From Paragyromitra xinjiangensis (taxonomy: Eukaryota > Ascomycota > Pezizomycetes > Pezizales > Discinaceae), in contig JBCAMK010000009.1 in the NCBI GenBank assembly GCA_038503065.1, forward strand, positions 2,039,844 through 2,103,843: 64,000 bases of DNA. The letters are read 5' to 3'. Each line of letters opens with the position of its first letter. The stretch's first letter is position 1. Shown here in pieces: positions 11,694 through 21,957 of the stretch. Under the pieces are notes generated by a model. It saw only the letters and a list, made by a program, of their open reading frames with translations, ran no database searches and was not told where the DNA came from. Made by a program: the position numbers and the translations under genes.

Positions 11694-12691
11694 CTAGCCA
11701 GCCGTCACAACAGTATCAGCAAGATTCAAGTTCTTTGTGAACTTCAAGTTGGAGATACCCACTAATGAAGGGAATAACGTCAAGATATCATAAATTTCCA
11801 CAGCTTGAGAATATGTTTCCAAAGTTTTAGACTTAAGCTGGCATGAAGCCTGTGTTTCCGGAGACCGCAGATAATCATAAAATTGTTGAATCAAAGGCAT
11901 TTTTTCATCAAAATCAGCCTGAGCCAAGTTGAATTCAATATTGAATTTTGACTCAATGGTAACTATTTCCTGCCGGGTATGTTTCCTTCTTTCGTTTCGT
12001 ATTCCTCTCTACATGTACATAGACACCATGATGTCAGCTAGTGTTTTTTGGAAGCTTGATTGAAGGGAAAATGCCCTACCTGTAACCTGGTCGCTCCAAA
12101 TCCAAGTTCAGAATGAGCTCGTTCCCTTAGTACCTTTGTTTGAGAAGAAAAGTTTGTCATTCCTTGCTGAAAAAAAGAGTGGAGCAGTTTTGCTTCTGCT
12201 GGTGTAGCTATAAGCTTTCCCCGTACCCGTTGACCGTGGCCCTTTGCCGTATGTTTCAAGTTGGCTGACCCGGAGATCCTGCTAGTGCCAGTGCCAGTGC
12301 CAGTGCAAATTGAAGTTGCATCAGAGCCTCCAGCTATAGCGATGTCATCATGTATGGTTTGCTGTAAAGCTGGGACTTGGGCTGTGAAACGATCATTCAG
12401 AGGGGGTAAGAGTGTCATTGCAACATCTTGGACCAGGAAACAATCGTTTGAAGAGGGTGAAAGTGTCATTACAACATCTTTGCCGTGAATGCTGTTGATT
12501 TTTGCTGGTGAAGATGAAGTAAAGCTTTTGGTATGAAGTAAGGAGGACTTGGATTTGGCCTGAGGGGACACTAATGGTTCAAGCGGCAATAGTGATAACT
12601 CAAATCCTGGGTTTTTCTCATTGAAGTCCGAGTCCGAGTCCTTTGTGGACATGAGCATTAAAAGGTAGAGTTCTTCTTCAAAGGCTGGCAT
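11694..12691 (-). CDS. Hypothetical two-exon protein
   Basis: The start is the ATG at 12691 (MPAFEEELYLLM, context CACAATG); an in-frame upstream ATG at 12796 is possible but reads through unlikely sequence. Exon 1 ends at 12080 on CAG|GTAGGG. A 71-base intron with a GCTGAC branch site ends at 12009, and exon 2 (12008-11694) joins in phase 0. The product has about 321 residues. The N-terminal half is Ser-rich and disordered, with two near copies of a DVVMTLSPSSNDCF/DVAMTLLPPLNDRF unit. The C-terminal half looks helical and folded, with a basic junction (GIRNERRKHTRQEIV) followed by FDEKMPLIQQFYDYLRSP and YDILTLFPSLVGI. No family is recognised; a role in DNA or protein binding would be a guess. 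Confidence 0.6.
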
Positions 12692-13152
12692 TGTGATTTT
12701 TAGGGGATAAGAAGTGTGAGCGAAGATAATTGCAAACCTTGGGCATGTTGGAGAATATATACCAAGGGCATACCTGCTGGGCATGCACCGTGACATCAGA
12801 CACTGGGACGTTTTTAGTGTAGACTTTGAAATCTGCCTTAAATTAACCTACTTAAAATCTGTTGTTGATACAGTGTGATATATCGGGCATGCTTGCGCAA
12901 ACAAGATAAAAAGCCCCCACCAGGAAAAACACGACACAGACAAATAAGAAAGAATAAATGGTTTGCACAAGATAGCAGAGCGCATGAAAATATATAGGGA
13001 AACCCCTTTGACCTTGCATTATACCACACCCCACCAGGCAAAGATCACTCTGGGCAGGTGCCGTCTCAAGTTTATTGGCTACTAGATTTAACCAACGAGC
13101 CTGGACGAGATACAAGCCTGGTTGAAGACACAGATCAGTTTAAAGTTGCTCA

Positions 13153-13590
13153 CAGGTCGAGTGTGTAGGGTACTCTACTAGTTTGACGCAGAGATCTGAT
13201 ATCGCCTACCTTCATACTGTGAAGAGGCTGTGTCGACACGGACTCCTGCGTGCTATGGGGGCATATACTGTAGACTCTCACTATAAGCATATGGTTTAGT
13301 GGTCCCATTTTCACCTGCACATATAAACTCTACCTCCATATAACCATAGCATCGATATAAACATACATTTTTTTAGCCCCAAGTGTATGCTTATATCAAG
13401 AGTTTACTGCATATGCAGAGTGAATAGGAAAGACATATTCTAAAGAATAGGCAAGGCAAGGTGCCCGCCACAAAAGAATATGATACAGATAGATAGATAG
13501 GAAATAATAGTTTATAGAATAAGGCTCGACAAGCAATGCTTAACAGCAGCTGCTCGTAAGAGATATATGAAATCCTCCATCACACATCAC
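13153..13590 (+). repeat. Family A repeat with internal insertion
   Basis: The order matches the 8692 copy (GACGCAGAGATCTGATAT, ACAGATAGATAGATAGG, GCTCGACAAGCAATGC). About 140 extra bases between roughly 13270 and 13415 carry an inverted pair (TATAAGCATA.. / ..TATGCTTATA), suggesting a small element inserted in this copy. Confidence 0.6.
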
Positions 13591-13689
13591 ACATACACCT
13601 AGCCCTGGTGCACATGACAACCTACGTGACTGTGTACCCACACTTCCTTCCACCTCCTCCACACCCACCACAACGTAGTAATATATATA

Positions 13690-14045
13690 TACTAGGGGCT
13701 ACCCATGTGTTACCACATGGGCGTTTGTAGGGGAAAGTAGTAGGAGGGTACATGTAGATTTGACAGCAAAAGTATATTGGCTCATGGTGACTCTCTCTCA
13801 TCTATTCGGCACACCAAGCTAGTTAAGAGTTTACTCGGTTGAGAAGCCAAAATATGACGAGCTTTGAACGTAACGAATGGAGCGAGTGAAGTGAGAAGTG
13901 AGGAATATTTTGGCTTCTCAACCTCGTCCTATGATATACATGTATTAAAATCGATTATATGTATGAGCGTAGTTCAGCAGGGTAACCCCAAGTTTCTGCC
14001 CTTTTCCTTATTTTATATATATAGATGTTCTGACCTGTTGTAGTG
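13690..14045 (+). repeat. Family M repeat with palindromic core, copy 1
   Basis: It shares CTACCCATGTG..CACATGGGCG, CACACCAAG, ACTCGGTTGAGAAGCCAAAA and TTTCTGCCCTTTTCCTTA with 52553-52860. The arms GTTGAGAAGCCAAAATAT (13838-13855) and ATATTTTGGCTTCTCAAC (13905-13922) enclose a 49-base centre. No gene is seen. Confidence 0.8.
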
Positions 14046-14079
14046 GGGTGTGCTAGAGGTAGAAGAAAGCGATAGGCGG

Positions 14080-14123
14080 TCACGTACGCGGTCACGTACG
14101 CGGTCACGTACGCGGTCACGTGT
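14080..14123 (+). repeat. 12-base tandem repeat
   Basis: The unit GGTCACGTACGC is repeated almost four times, the last ending GGTCACGTGTG. It lies just upstream of an inverted family A copy. Confidence 0.85.
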
Positions 14124-14139
14124 GTATAAGGGTTAGGGG

Positions 14140-14462
14140 TATTGGCAGCGGAGAATTTCCTATTTCTTAACGGGCTATTGCTGTTTAGAATTGCCTGTCG
14201 ATTCATTATCCCATTCACTACTCTATTCTTTCTTATCTACCTATCTATCCGTATTGTATTCCTTTGCGGCGGGCGATTTGCCTTGCCTAATTCATTATCG
14301 AATATATCCTTCCTATTCGCTCGATTCCACGCCTAATAATCCGCATATATGTGCCTCGCTATAGAACATCGAAGCCCGTGTCGATGCAGTCTCTTCTTCA
14401 CAGTGCGGAGGCAGCGAATATCAGATCTCTGCGTCAAGCTGGCAGAGTCTCCTACACACTTG
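14140..14462 (-). repeat. Family A repeat, inverted copy
   Basis: Read on the minus strand it shows GACGCAGAGATCTGATATT, GCTATAG and GGCAAGGCAAATCGCCCGCC in the same order as 8692-9005. Confidence 0.7.
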
Positions 14463-15677
14463 CCCCCACTTATTCCAAAGATGCCCATTTTAAAATGGGT
14501 TGACGTCGACCCATTTTACAATGGGAGCATTTTGAACACCAGCCGGCCCGTATATGAAGTGAACCTAAGAGATAGCCGATATTCAAAATTTCCACTAAAG
14601 TAAAAATTTTCCAAGTCCCCCCCTCGACCACTAGTGCACTACTTTAGGCTCTTGCAACTTCAGTATAGCTGTGATATATAAATAAACCCCAAGCCCTCTT
14701 CCATCATATATTAGTGAGCAAAGATGCAAGCTGCCTTCCAATCTAGGTCTAGATAGAGGTGTGGTTACGAAATACTCCTTTTCCACTACATATATCCAGA
14801 GATAATACTACACCGTAGTGTCAATGGGGCTTAATAAGTTGCCAGTGAGGGGTAGTTTACACCTGCAGAGAATCTTGGAACTGCACCTTTAGATCGGGAG
14901 GCAGTCTGCACCTTTGCCAGTGCTCTATACTAGATAGATAGATATATAGATATATCATACACGCATCCAAACCTGAAGTTGTGATATTGGAAAGAGTGTT
15001 TCCACAGTGTATTCTTTGAATATCGGCCATCTCATACTAGCTTCACTTTGTATACTAGGCTATGGGTCGGCTGATGTTCAAAGTGCTCCTATTTTAAAAT
15101 GGGTATCCTTGGAATACGGGTCAGAACATATATATAAAATACAGGAAAGGGTAGAATCTGGGTGTAACTCTGCTAGACTGATCCTGAACTTCATCCTCAC
15201 ATGCGCAGTCATCCCATGGCCAGTCTTCTTAGCAACATTCTCAGTATGTTTGTTCCTCAATCGTTTTCTACTTTGAGCTTTAGCAACTTAAAGAAGTCTA
15301 TAAAGGTGCTCAAATGATCGACCTGATAGAACTCTTCCTACACCACTAGTTGAAATTATGATGGCCAAAGAAGGGGCTGCTTGGGACATAGGGGTAGCAG
15401 TGCTCGTAAAGCCTTGGTAGAAGAATGAAGGGATGAAGTTGTAATTATAAGATGAAGAAGGTGAAAGAAGGGAGAGGAGCTTTCGATTATGTTAGAGACT
15501 TATAGTTGGGTTTGAGTTTGTCTGCTTTTGTTCCGGAATGCTTGGTATAGTGATAGGCACGTGATCCAGAATTTAAATTTAGAACGTTAAAAATTCATTT
15601 CCCTGCATATCCAAACCCGTACTCCTGATTCAACATGTGACAAAAACAAGCTCCAAAACAATGGACCACTGTCGGAA

Positions 15678-16461
15678 CTAAAACTTGATAGTCCCATCAA
15701 CTTTGTCCCAGATAGCACTAGGCGGAGGCGTGAAAGTAATACCATAGCGTTGGAAAAGTTTGTCGATGGTTGGACCTTCATCATCATCTATCTCATCATT
15801 CTCCCGTTTACAAAAACGAAATAGCAGTGACGCAATCCGACTGACTACATGCTCTTTCTCATCACTATCACACATAGCCCATACTGCTCGCTGACTGCCT
15901 CTAGCATTGTTTATAGCATTCTAAAGTATAAAGTTAGTGACAACTATATTGATATCTCGGAAAATAAGAGGGCTGCAAGTTTAAGCTACCGTAATTGCTG
16001 ATGTCACACCAGCACAATGAATATCGTTATAATCGATGTTTGGAAATAAGTCTGCTAAAAGCTCTTCCAATTTTTTCTTGTTATATTGGTTGCGCTTCGA
16101 AGAGCCCTGGAGACCCAAATCCCAGACGTGGTGTCGTATCGTTTCGTGATCTGCGTACGAGAATTTGTAGCTCTGGGTATTTGTTTAGCTAACACCTCAA
16201 GTGCCTGGAGGGCGGACTTACTGTTTGCTGTGAAACTTGTGAGTAAATGTACCGCTCAACTTCTTCTTCGACTATGGGCATTCCGCTTTTCGTCGCGTAT
16301 TGTATATAGGCTTCTCTATATTTATTCTCTGCAGCGGTTTGGCGGCCTGTCTTTGACTTTAATTCAGTGTTGATGGATAATTTCTGTAGGTAACACCAGC
16401 ATTTTATTAGTTTGCCTTTCCAAAACATAAAGTAACGTACCATCTGGTTCCCAGCCGGCAT
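15678..16461 (-). CDS. Hypothetical four-exon protein
   Basis: All junctions are phase 0 with good signals. Exon 1 is 16461-16441 (MPAGNQM, donor GTACGT), exon 2 is 16383-16222 (donor GTAAGT), exon 3 is 16172-15990 (acceptor ACCCAG; donor GTAGCT), and exon 4 is 15920-15678 (acceptor CTTTAG). The product has about 202 residues. Exon 2 encodes a helical stretch (TELKSKTGRQTAAENKYREAY). Exon 3 has HHVWDLGLQGSSKRNQYNKKK followed by an acidic helix. Exon 4 has a long helix ending in an acidic patch (ENDEIDDDEGPTIDKLFQRYG). The last line is GTIKF-stop. The pattern suggests a real folded protein, but the family is unknown to me. The very short first exon is the weakest part. Confidence 0.6.
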
Positions 16462-16615
16462 ATTGGGAGAATTTGGGCGGATCCGGTGGAGAGGGAGGTG
16501 GGGGAAGTTGGGTTCTGGTGGTTGGTTGATTGGAGGTTTGTAATTGATCGGGGAAGACACATGAGGCTTAATACATGTAAGGCTAATCGTATACCAAGCT
16601 TTTCGTTTAACTATG

Positions 16616-17068
16616 GCGCGTGTAGGCTTAAACCTCGACCAATCATTTTTGTGTGTGGAACGCCTCTGTCTTACAATAGCCTCGCCAAAATCAGCCTCTC
16701 TCCTACCAAAAATTTTTACATTTGATATCTTCACCACCAATTGTTTTTGAGGATTTTCTTATTCAAATAATGCTCAATTTGGCCTTTTGCATTAATTTGT
16801 CCCTAAGAGAGAAATATGATATGGACTCTCCCTGCGTACATCTTATCATGCCCGCAGCACCTTTTAGAGCGTTCCATATTGCACTTTTTACACCCAAAAT
16901 TGAAGTTTTATTCCGCCACAACCACTGCTTGTCCTGCCCTATAAAAAGCTAATGAGCTTTGATACTATGAACCTAGACTATTTAGCTTTTCTTGAGATTT
17001 CGCTCGTTGTGGGTGTTGGAATATCGGCCCACGGAAGGTGGTCTAGGTCTAAGGTTGTACGCGCTATA
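16616..17068 (+). repeat. Family J repeat, copy 2
   Basis: It is nearly collinear with 951-1411 and ends at the same GGCCCACGGAAGGTGG block. It is followed immediately by a family G end (CATCAGCAAAAAGCCGGG, about 17087) and family E. Confidence 0.75.
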
Positions 17069-17436
17069 TCTCGGTTAAAAATACCACATCAGCAAAAAGC
17101 CGGGTCTGCGCCCAGTTGCGGATTTTTTTTAGGAGAAAACCTCTCCAATGCCCGCATACTAGCCACAGAACCCTAACAATACCCGCCAACACCAATTGCA
17201 AGCATCGCCAGAGACACGCAGAAACCTCTACCTAAGACAACGCACATAGACACACTTTTGAGCGCGCTGCCATACTGCTTCTACATAACCAAGCCTAAGA
17301 TTTTAAAGTAAATAGATAAAATAAAGAAATAATTAGGAGCATTTAATGGCAGACGGATGTGTACTTCTGGGGCTTCATACTGTTGAGTTTAAGCGAGGTT
17401 TAGCTGGCGTACGCGTGCTTAAATAAAGCTACCATA

Positions 17437-17554
17437 GACGCCTTCACGGTCCACCCGGACACCCCCCTCACCCGGACAGATGATGATTGGTTAATACTTG
17501 CTATTCCCGTTAGCTGTCCGGGTGAGGGGTGTCCGGGTGGACCGTGAAGGCGTC
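17437..17554. mobile_element. Nearly perfect-palindrome MITE, TA target site
   Basis: TA at 17435-17436 and 17555-17556 flank 118 bases. The arms start GACGCCTTCACGGTCCACCC and end with its exact inverse, extending inward through CTCACCCGGACAG/CTGTCCGGGTGAG. The near-perfect arms suggest recent insertion or hairpin-driven conservation. Confidence 0.85.
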
Positions 17555-17726
17555 TACTCTATTTAATGGAAACTAGGAGGATTTGGTCTAAAGAAGAACT
17601 GTATACTCTACCGTATATACTCTACTGGCCAGATACGACCCGGCACTACCTGTGGACTAAAGCCGCTATTGAATAGGTTAGGGCTTAGTTGTGGCAGTGA
17701 GAGAGAGAGGTAATACCAACGTACTA

Positions 17727-17899
17727 CCGTGGGGACGCGAGAGAATAGCCCGGGCGGATGTTCGAATGCTAGTCAGAGTAGCGCCAGCAAAAATTGCCCG
17801 TTTCTATCTGTACCAAACTCCTGCCTGGTTGGCCAAAACTAGTCAAAAATCGACTAGCATTCGAACATCCGCCCGGGCTGTTCTCTCACGTCCCTACGG
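17727..17899. mobile_element. MITE with ~48-base TIRs, TA target site
   Basis: TA at 17725-17726 and 17900-17901 flank the element. The left arm CCGTGGGGACGCGAGAGAAT continues to GGATGTTCGAATGCTAGT; the right arm is the inverse with a few mismatches. It is non-coding and sits inside the family E element. Confidence 0.85.
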
Positions 17900-18720
17900 T
17901 ACCTAGTAGAGAAAAACATACGAGCAGATGAGAGTTTTTCACAGAATTACAACAACTCGCCTATTCAAAATCCAACGAAGCAATAATGGTTATACAAATT
18001 GCAATCCATCTCGTTGTTTGGTAGAAAGGCAATATGGTTGATTACGGTGGTGTTTGGTGAGGGGTGCTGTTGGTAGCAACAGGCCACAACCCACCACCTA
18101 CCTACATTGGCCTTAGCTCACCGGTAGTGCCGGGTCGTACATACGGTATGTCGTGGGCGGAGGTTTCCGTGTGTCTCTAGCGATGCTTGGCGTTAGAGGG
18201 TAGGTTTTGTGGCTAGTATGCGGGCATTGAAAAGGTTTTCTCGGCACTAATCGTCTATTCTGCTATGTAAAATTCCACCCATTACTCTATTTCCACCGCT
18301 GATCTAACCACTTCCGAATCTTGTGCTTGCGGGTTTTTACATAGGCCTATCAATTTAGACTTAAAATATTAGCCAACCCCCCCCCCCCACACAACAGCCT
18401 GAATTTTGGCTTTTCGCACTAATTTCTAACCTCGCCCCCAGCCCCATACTAGGTACTGCTGCCTACAGTACAGACAGTGGGTGATGGGAACGAGTCTAAC
18501 AGATTGCGGCCACAGGGGAGCCATGGGCAGTCCAGTCCATCACTAAAATGGGCCAGGCTGGAGGTCTTATGGGTTGGGCTGGGCCGGGCCGGGCTGGGCT
18601 GGGCGGAGGTAAATATTAGCCTAGGCTGGCCCATTGGAAGGCTTGACCTGGCTGTCAGCCAGAGGATTCGGGGGCTGCGTGGGAGGAGGTTCGGGAGTCG
18701 ATTTAGTAGTTGATTTGGAG

Positions 18721-18903
18721 GCCTACGATCGAGTGCGAGAACAAAGGCAACTTAATACCAGTGACCCAGATTCTAACCACTGGATCGGTATGGTCAGGGG
18801 AGAAAATTGCTGGGCGAGTATCCCTCATCTACTCCTCGTCTTTGAAATGGTTGAGAGCGGAGGGCGCTTTGGAGGCCGCTATTCTTTGGAATTTAACCGG
18901 AAC
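18721..18903 (-). pseudogene. Remnant of SNF2 helicase N-lobe start
   Basis: Read on the minus strand, this 61-codon stretch aligns with the intact SNF2-like protein at 34159 around residues ~825-890. ASKAPSALNHF matches ASKDLSALNHF, PAIFSPDHTDP matches PAIFAQDHTDP, and GIKLPLFSHSIVG matches GVKLTLFPHQIVG. A TAG at 18829-18831 replaces the Trp codon of the intact copy. The homology stops at 18721 where unrelated repeat sequence begins, so motif I and the rest of the ATPase are missing here. Confidence 0.75.
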
Positions 18904-18950
18904 CCCTACTGAGTGTCAGCTTATCGATCAGTACACAAAATTGAGCTAAT

Positions 18951-21068
18951 TTAACCGAGATTTACCTTTGCATTGGAGTAAGGTTTTCCGGATTCCTGGT
19001 TCACATCTGCTACATCCGTAGGGAACGTACTCTTTCCGGTAACACATTCTCTCTTATGGTCATGAAGAACCTTTTCCATGCAGGGGAAACCTGCTGAACT
19101 AGACGCATTGGAGGCTTGATCCCGCAGAGAAATCGACAAAAATAAACTTTCTGATTGGGGGTGAAAAAGGGGCGATGCCTTATATCCACTTCTATAGACT
19201 TGGCTTTGCTTGCTAGTGTCGAACGGGAAGGGTTTGGTGGCATCCGCCATAAATCCCAGGCTCGGCCGCCTCTGATTGGATTTGAAGTCTAGTGGCTGTG
19301 GAGCAGAGCCGAGTGAGAGAGGGCTGAAGTTTGTGCTTGGCCAAGGCTTAGCCTGCTCTTGTGCGGAGGGGTGGGATCGAGCCCTATGAGGGTCTTGGCA
19401 GTTGGCAGACTCACGACTAGTCTTAGTGACCGCTCTCGATGGTAAAAGCAAATCTGTAATGGAAGCAAATTAGTAGTAATCTAAACGAACATTGAAGTTC
19501 CCAGACTCACCCGGTACGGTATTTACAGAAGCAAGTGAGTTCAATCCAGGTCGAGCGATAGGCCTAAGGTTGGGCGGAAAAACGGACTTAACAGACTCAG
19601 TAGGAGGCCCAAGAACGGGTGTGGGGGAGGTTGAGGGGACGGGCTTCACAGGCTCCACGGGAGGCCGCCGAATCGTTGGTTTGGGGGAGTTCGAGAGCTC
19701 CACAAACTCGGTGGCAGGCGGAATCACTGGTTTGGAGAGATCCGAAAGGGCGATCTTCACTGACCCAGAAGCAGGCTGAACAGTAGGCTCAGGGGGAGCA
19801 ATTAGAGTAGATTCAACAGGCTGGACGGCAGCGGTAAGACTCGTTTCCTTTACCTCAAGCTTATAGTAACAACAAGGGTTCCCGAACTCATCCAGTTGAA
19901 TCGCCTTGCTATAAGAACGCAGTTGAGACTCCAGTCCTCGTTGGGTATTGATTTCGACATCACAGGAACCTGACTCCCAAGATAGGATGTAGGTGCCAGA
20001 CTGGCCCAGTTCACCTGTAAGAATTTCTTGAAAGACACTCAAACTCGCCCCTCCAATTGTTGGTGCATCGCCGCGGAGGCAAATTTCACTAAAATTGACC
20101 AAGACAGTCCGCTTAGGCCCAGTGCCAACAAAACGAATGTATAAGTCAAGCCTGGAAAGCCAGTCACTTGGTGCGTATTGATGACTGAGTTGGGGGACTG
20201 TATAATCGATGCCGCCAGCTACTCGCGGGCGATAATCGTGCCCGATTCCTGAGTCTCGTTCGGCCTTTGGCTTGAGTGTAGGTCTAGGTTCTAAATTGGA
20301 TTTAGGCTCTGGACGAGAACCGGGGTAGGTTCTGGCCTCGGTGTGCACATGCTTGGATTTATGCCCACGCTCGCCATTACGCCCGTGCTCGTGGTCGCGT
20401 TTAGCACCGCCGTGTCTAGCTTGGTATCGGCGTTCGGACCCCCATTCGTATTCGGACCCAGGTTCGGGCTCGGGTTCGGGCACGGGCCCGGCTCCGTATC
20501 GGGGTTCTAAGTTTGGGTGGTATTCGGGGTTAAGTTCTCGCCCACGCCGACGTTTGGAGTCATGATTGTAGTTGTCGTCGTGTTCACTCTTCTGCTCGTG
20601 ATATCTGCGTTTCTGCCCGTGGTAGCCGTGCTCGGGCCGATGTAGTACAGGGTCAACCCCGGTGTTGGGCTTGGGGGTGAGCATCGCCTGGAAACTAGTA
20701 GCAAGGGGTGTGGATTTCTGTCTTGAGGTATCCCGAGGGGTAGATCCTTCATTCGATTTTCCAGACGCTCTTTTAGCTTCTTGCATGCAGAGAGTTACCA
20801 AGGCATAGGTTCCATTCACATGGATGTCCTCCTCATCGCCAATAGGCTTTCCGTCGAGATCAAGTAATTCATTCTCTAGGTCATGGGATAGCACATGTTT
20901 CCTCTTGCACACCTCGGGATGGGTGCCATTTGCGTCCACCAAGTCCCCAAGCCTTTCTAGACACAAATTCTTACACCTAGAAAAATCATCTTCGCCTAAA
21001 ATAATGCCGTTTCTTTCAAAACAATCCCCGATGGTCCGATTTGTTGGGGTAGATCCCACTGTGTCCAT
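18951..21068 (-). CDS. SNF2-like paralogue without helicase (truncated gene)
   Basis: The start is ATG at 21068 (MDTVGSTPTNRTIG), aligned with the start of the 34159 protein; the longer frame upstream begins with GTG. Exon 1 (21068-19511) ends on G|GTGAGT, an intron with TACTACTAAT branch ends at 19454, and exon 2 (19453-18951) joins in phase 1. The product would have about 686 residues. Domain 1 (residues ~15-95) shares HPEVCKRKHVLSHDLE and NGTYALVTLCMQ with the intact paralogue. Residues ~110-280 are charged and disordered (RGRELNPEY, PEPEPEPGSEYEW). Domain 2 (~300-410) shares DWLSRLDLY and LVNFSEICLRG. A Pro-rich tail follows (PPVEPVKPV-like repeats). A GTAAAT donor at the end of exon 2 once probably led to the helicase, now only a remnant at 18721-18903. 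It may still make a helicase-free protein. Confidence 0.65.
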
Positions 21069-21479
21069 TAGTCCAGCTTCATGACTTACTACCCAAAACA
21101 ACACTAGGAGTCTTTTGCCAGGTTTGCTCACATTTTCGGGTTTCCCGTTCGCCCTTAGGCATAATGAGTGATACCAGAAACTGCCCGCCGGTAAGAGGAA
21201 GTATATCGGTAAGATCTAGAAGAGGAGGTGGAGTTGGAAGAGTCCAGCTTCAGAAGAGTTTTGGTGAGGGTCATGAAGAGGGATAAGAGCTCCATTACAT
21301 CAGCTCAGGATGATATTCTCAGCTGAGACAACTGCCGCCTCCCGCTTCCCGTTTCTCGGTCTGTGCTCCCCCTAGTCCCAATCCCGAAGCCATACCCCCA
21401 AACAAAATCCAACAAGCAATACCTAAGGGGCTCCTATCGCTGAATGTATTTGATTCTATCTTGTCCTAACTATCTTGTC

Positions 21480-21635
21480 TTAAATCCTTATACTTGGGTA
21501 AGCGAAAGCAGCATGACAGCACGCTGTGTGTGTGTTTAGGCAGAGGTTTCCGAGTTTCCGGTTGTGCTTAGTGTTGGATGATATTCTGAGGGTGTTTGTG
21601 GCTAGTACGCTGGCATTGTAAAGGTTTTCTCCCCC
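21480..21635 (-). mobile_element. Family E solo end
   Basis: It contains one arm only: GGCAGAGGTTTCCGAG, TGCTTAGTGTTGGATG, GTGGCTAGTACGCTGGCATT and AAGGTTTTCTCC. It lies in the ~890-base gap between the divergent SNF2-like and dioxygenase genes, so it may affect their shared promoter region. Confidence 0.65.
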
Positions 21636-21957
21636 CGAAGGCATCCACCAACCGGATATCACTAATTCTTACCCTAGTGCAAGCCCAAAGGTCGGGACTC
21701 CTAGTGTTCTAACTCGAACCGGCCTAATTGGGCAGTGGGTTTTATGCGGATGTGCTCCTGGCTAAGGGTCTCTCATGGTCTCTCAACCTGCCTGCACACT
21801 TGTCATCAACCAAAATCCACCAGTAAACAGTACCCATACCCATACGCCCAAAGGTCCTATAAATCTTCTAAGAGTACGAAAGTCAATACCTCCCTTTAAG
21901 CACTAGGCAAACGCACGGTCGGATCCACCAGTGAGCAACCCCCAGACCCTGTTTGTC

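Larger units (their letters stand above)
17133..18242. mobile_element. Family E long-TIR element (Mutator-like) with nested MITEs
   Basis: The left arm starts GAGAAAACCTCTCCAATGCC and carries ACTAGCCACAGA and AGAGACACGCAGAAACC. The right arm is its inverted counterpart, ending GGTTTTCTC at 18242. Arms are about 90 bases. The body contains two separate TA-flanked elements (17437-17554 and 17727-17899), so it was a landing site. No clear target duplication flanks this copy. Long TIRs of this type point to a Mutator-like family, which is inference. Confidence 0.65.

Noticed and set aside
16189..16740. Single 183-codon minus-strand gene
   Set aside because: Upstream of 16461 it runs through family J repeat, and downstream it reads across intron sequence; the four-exon model explains it better.
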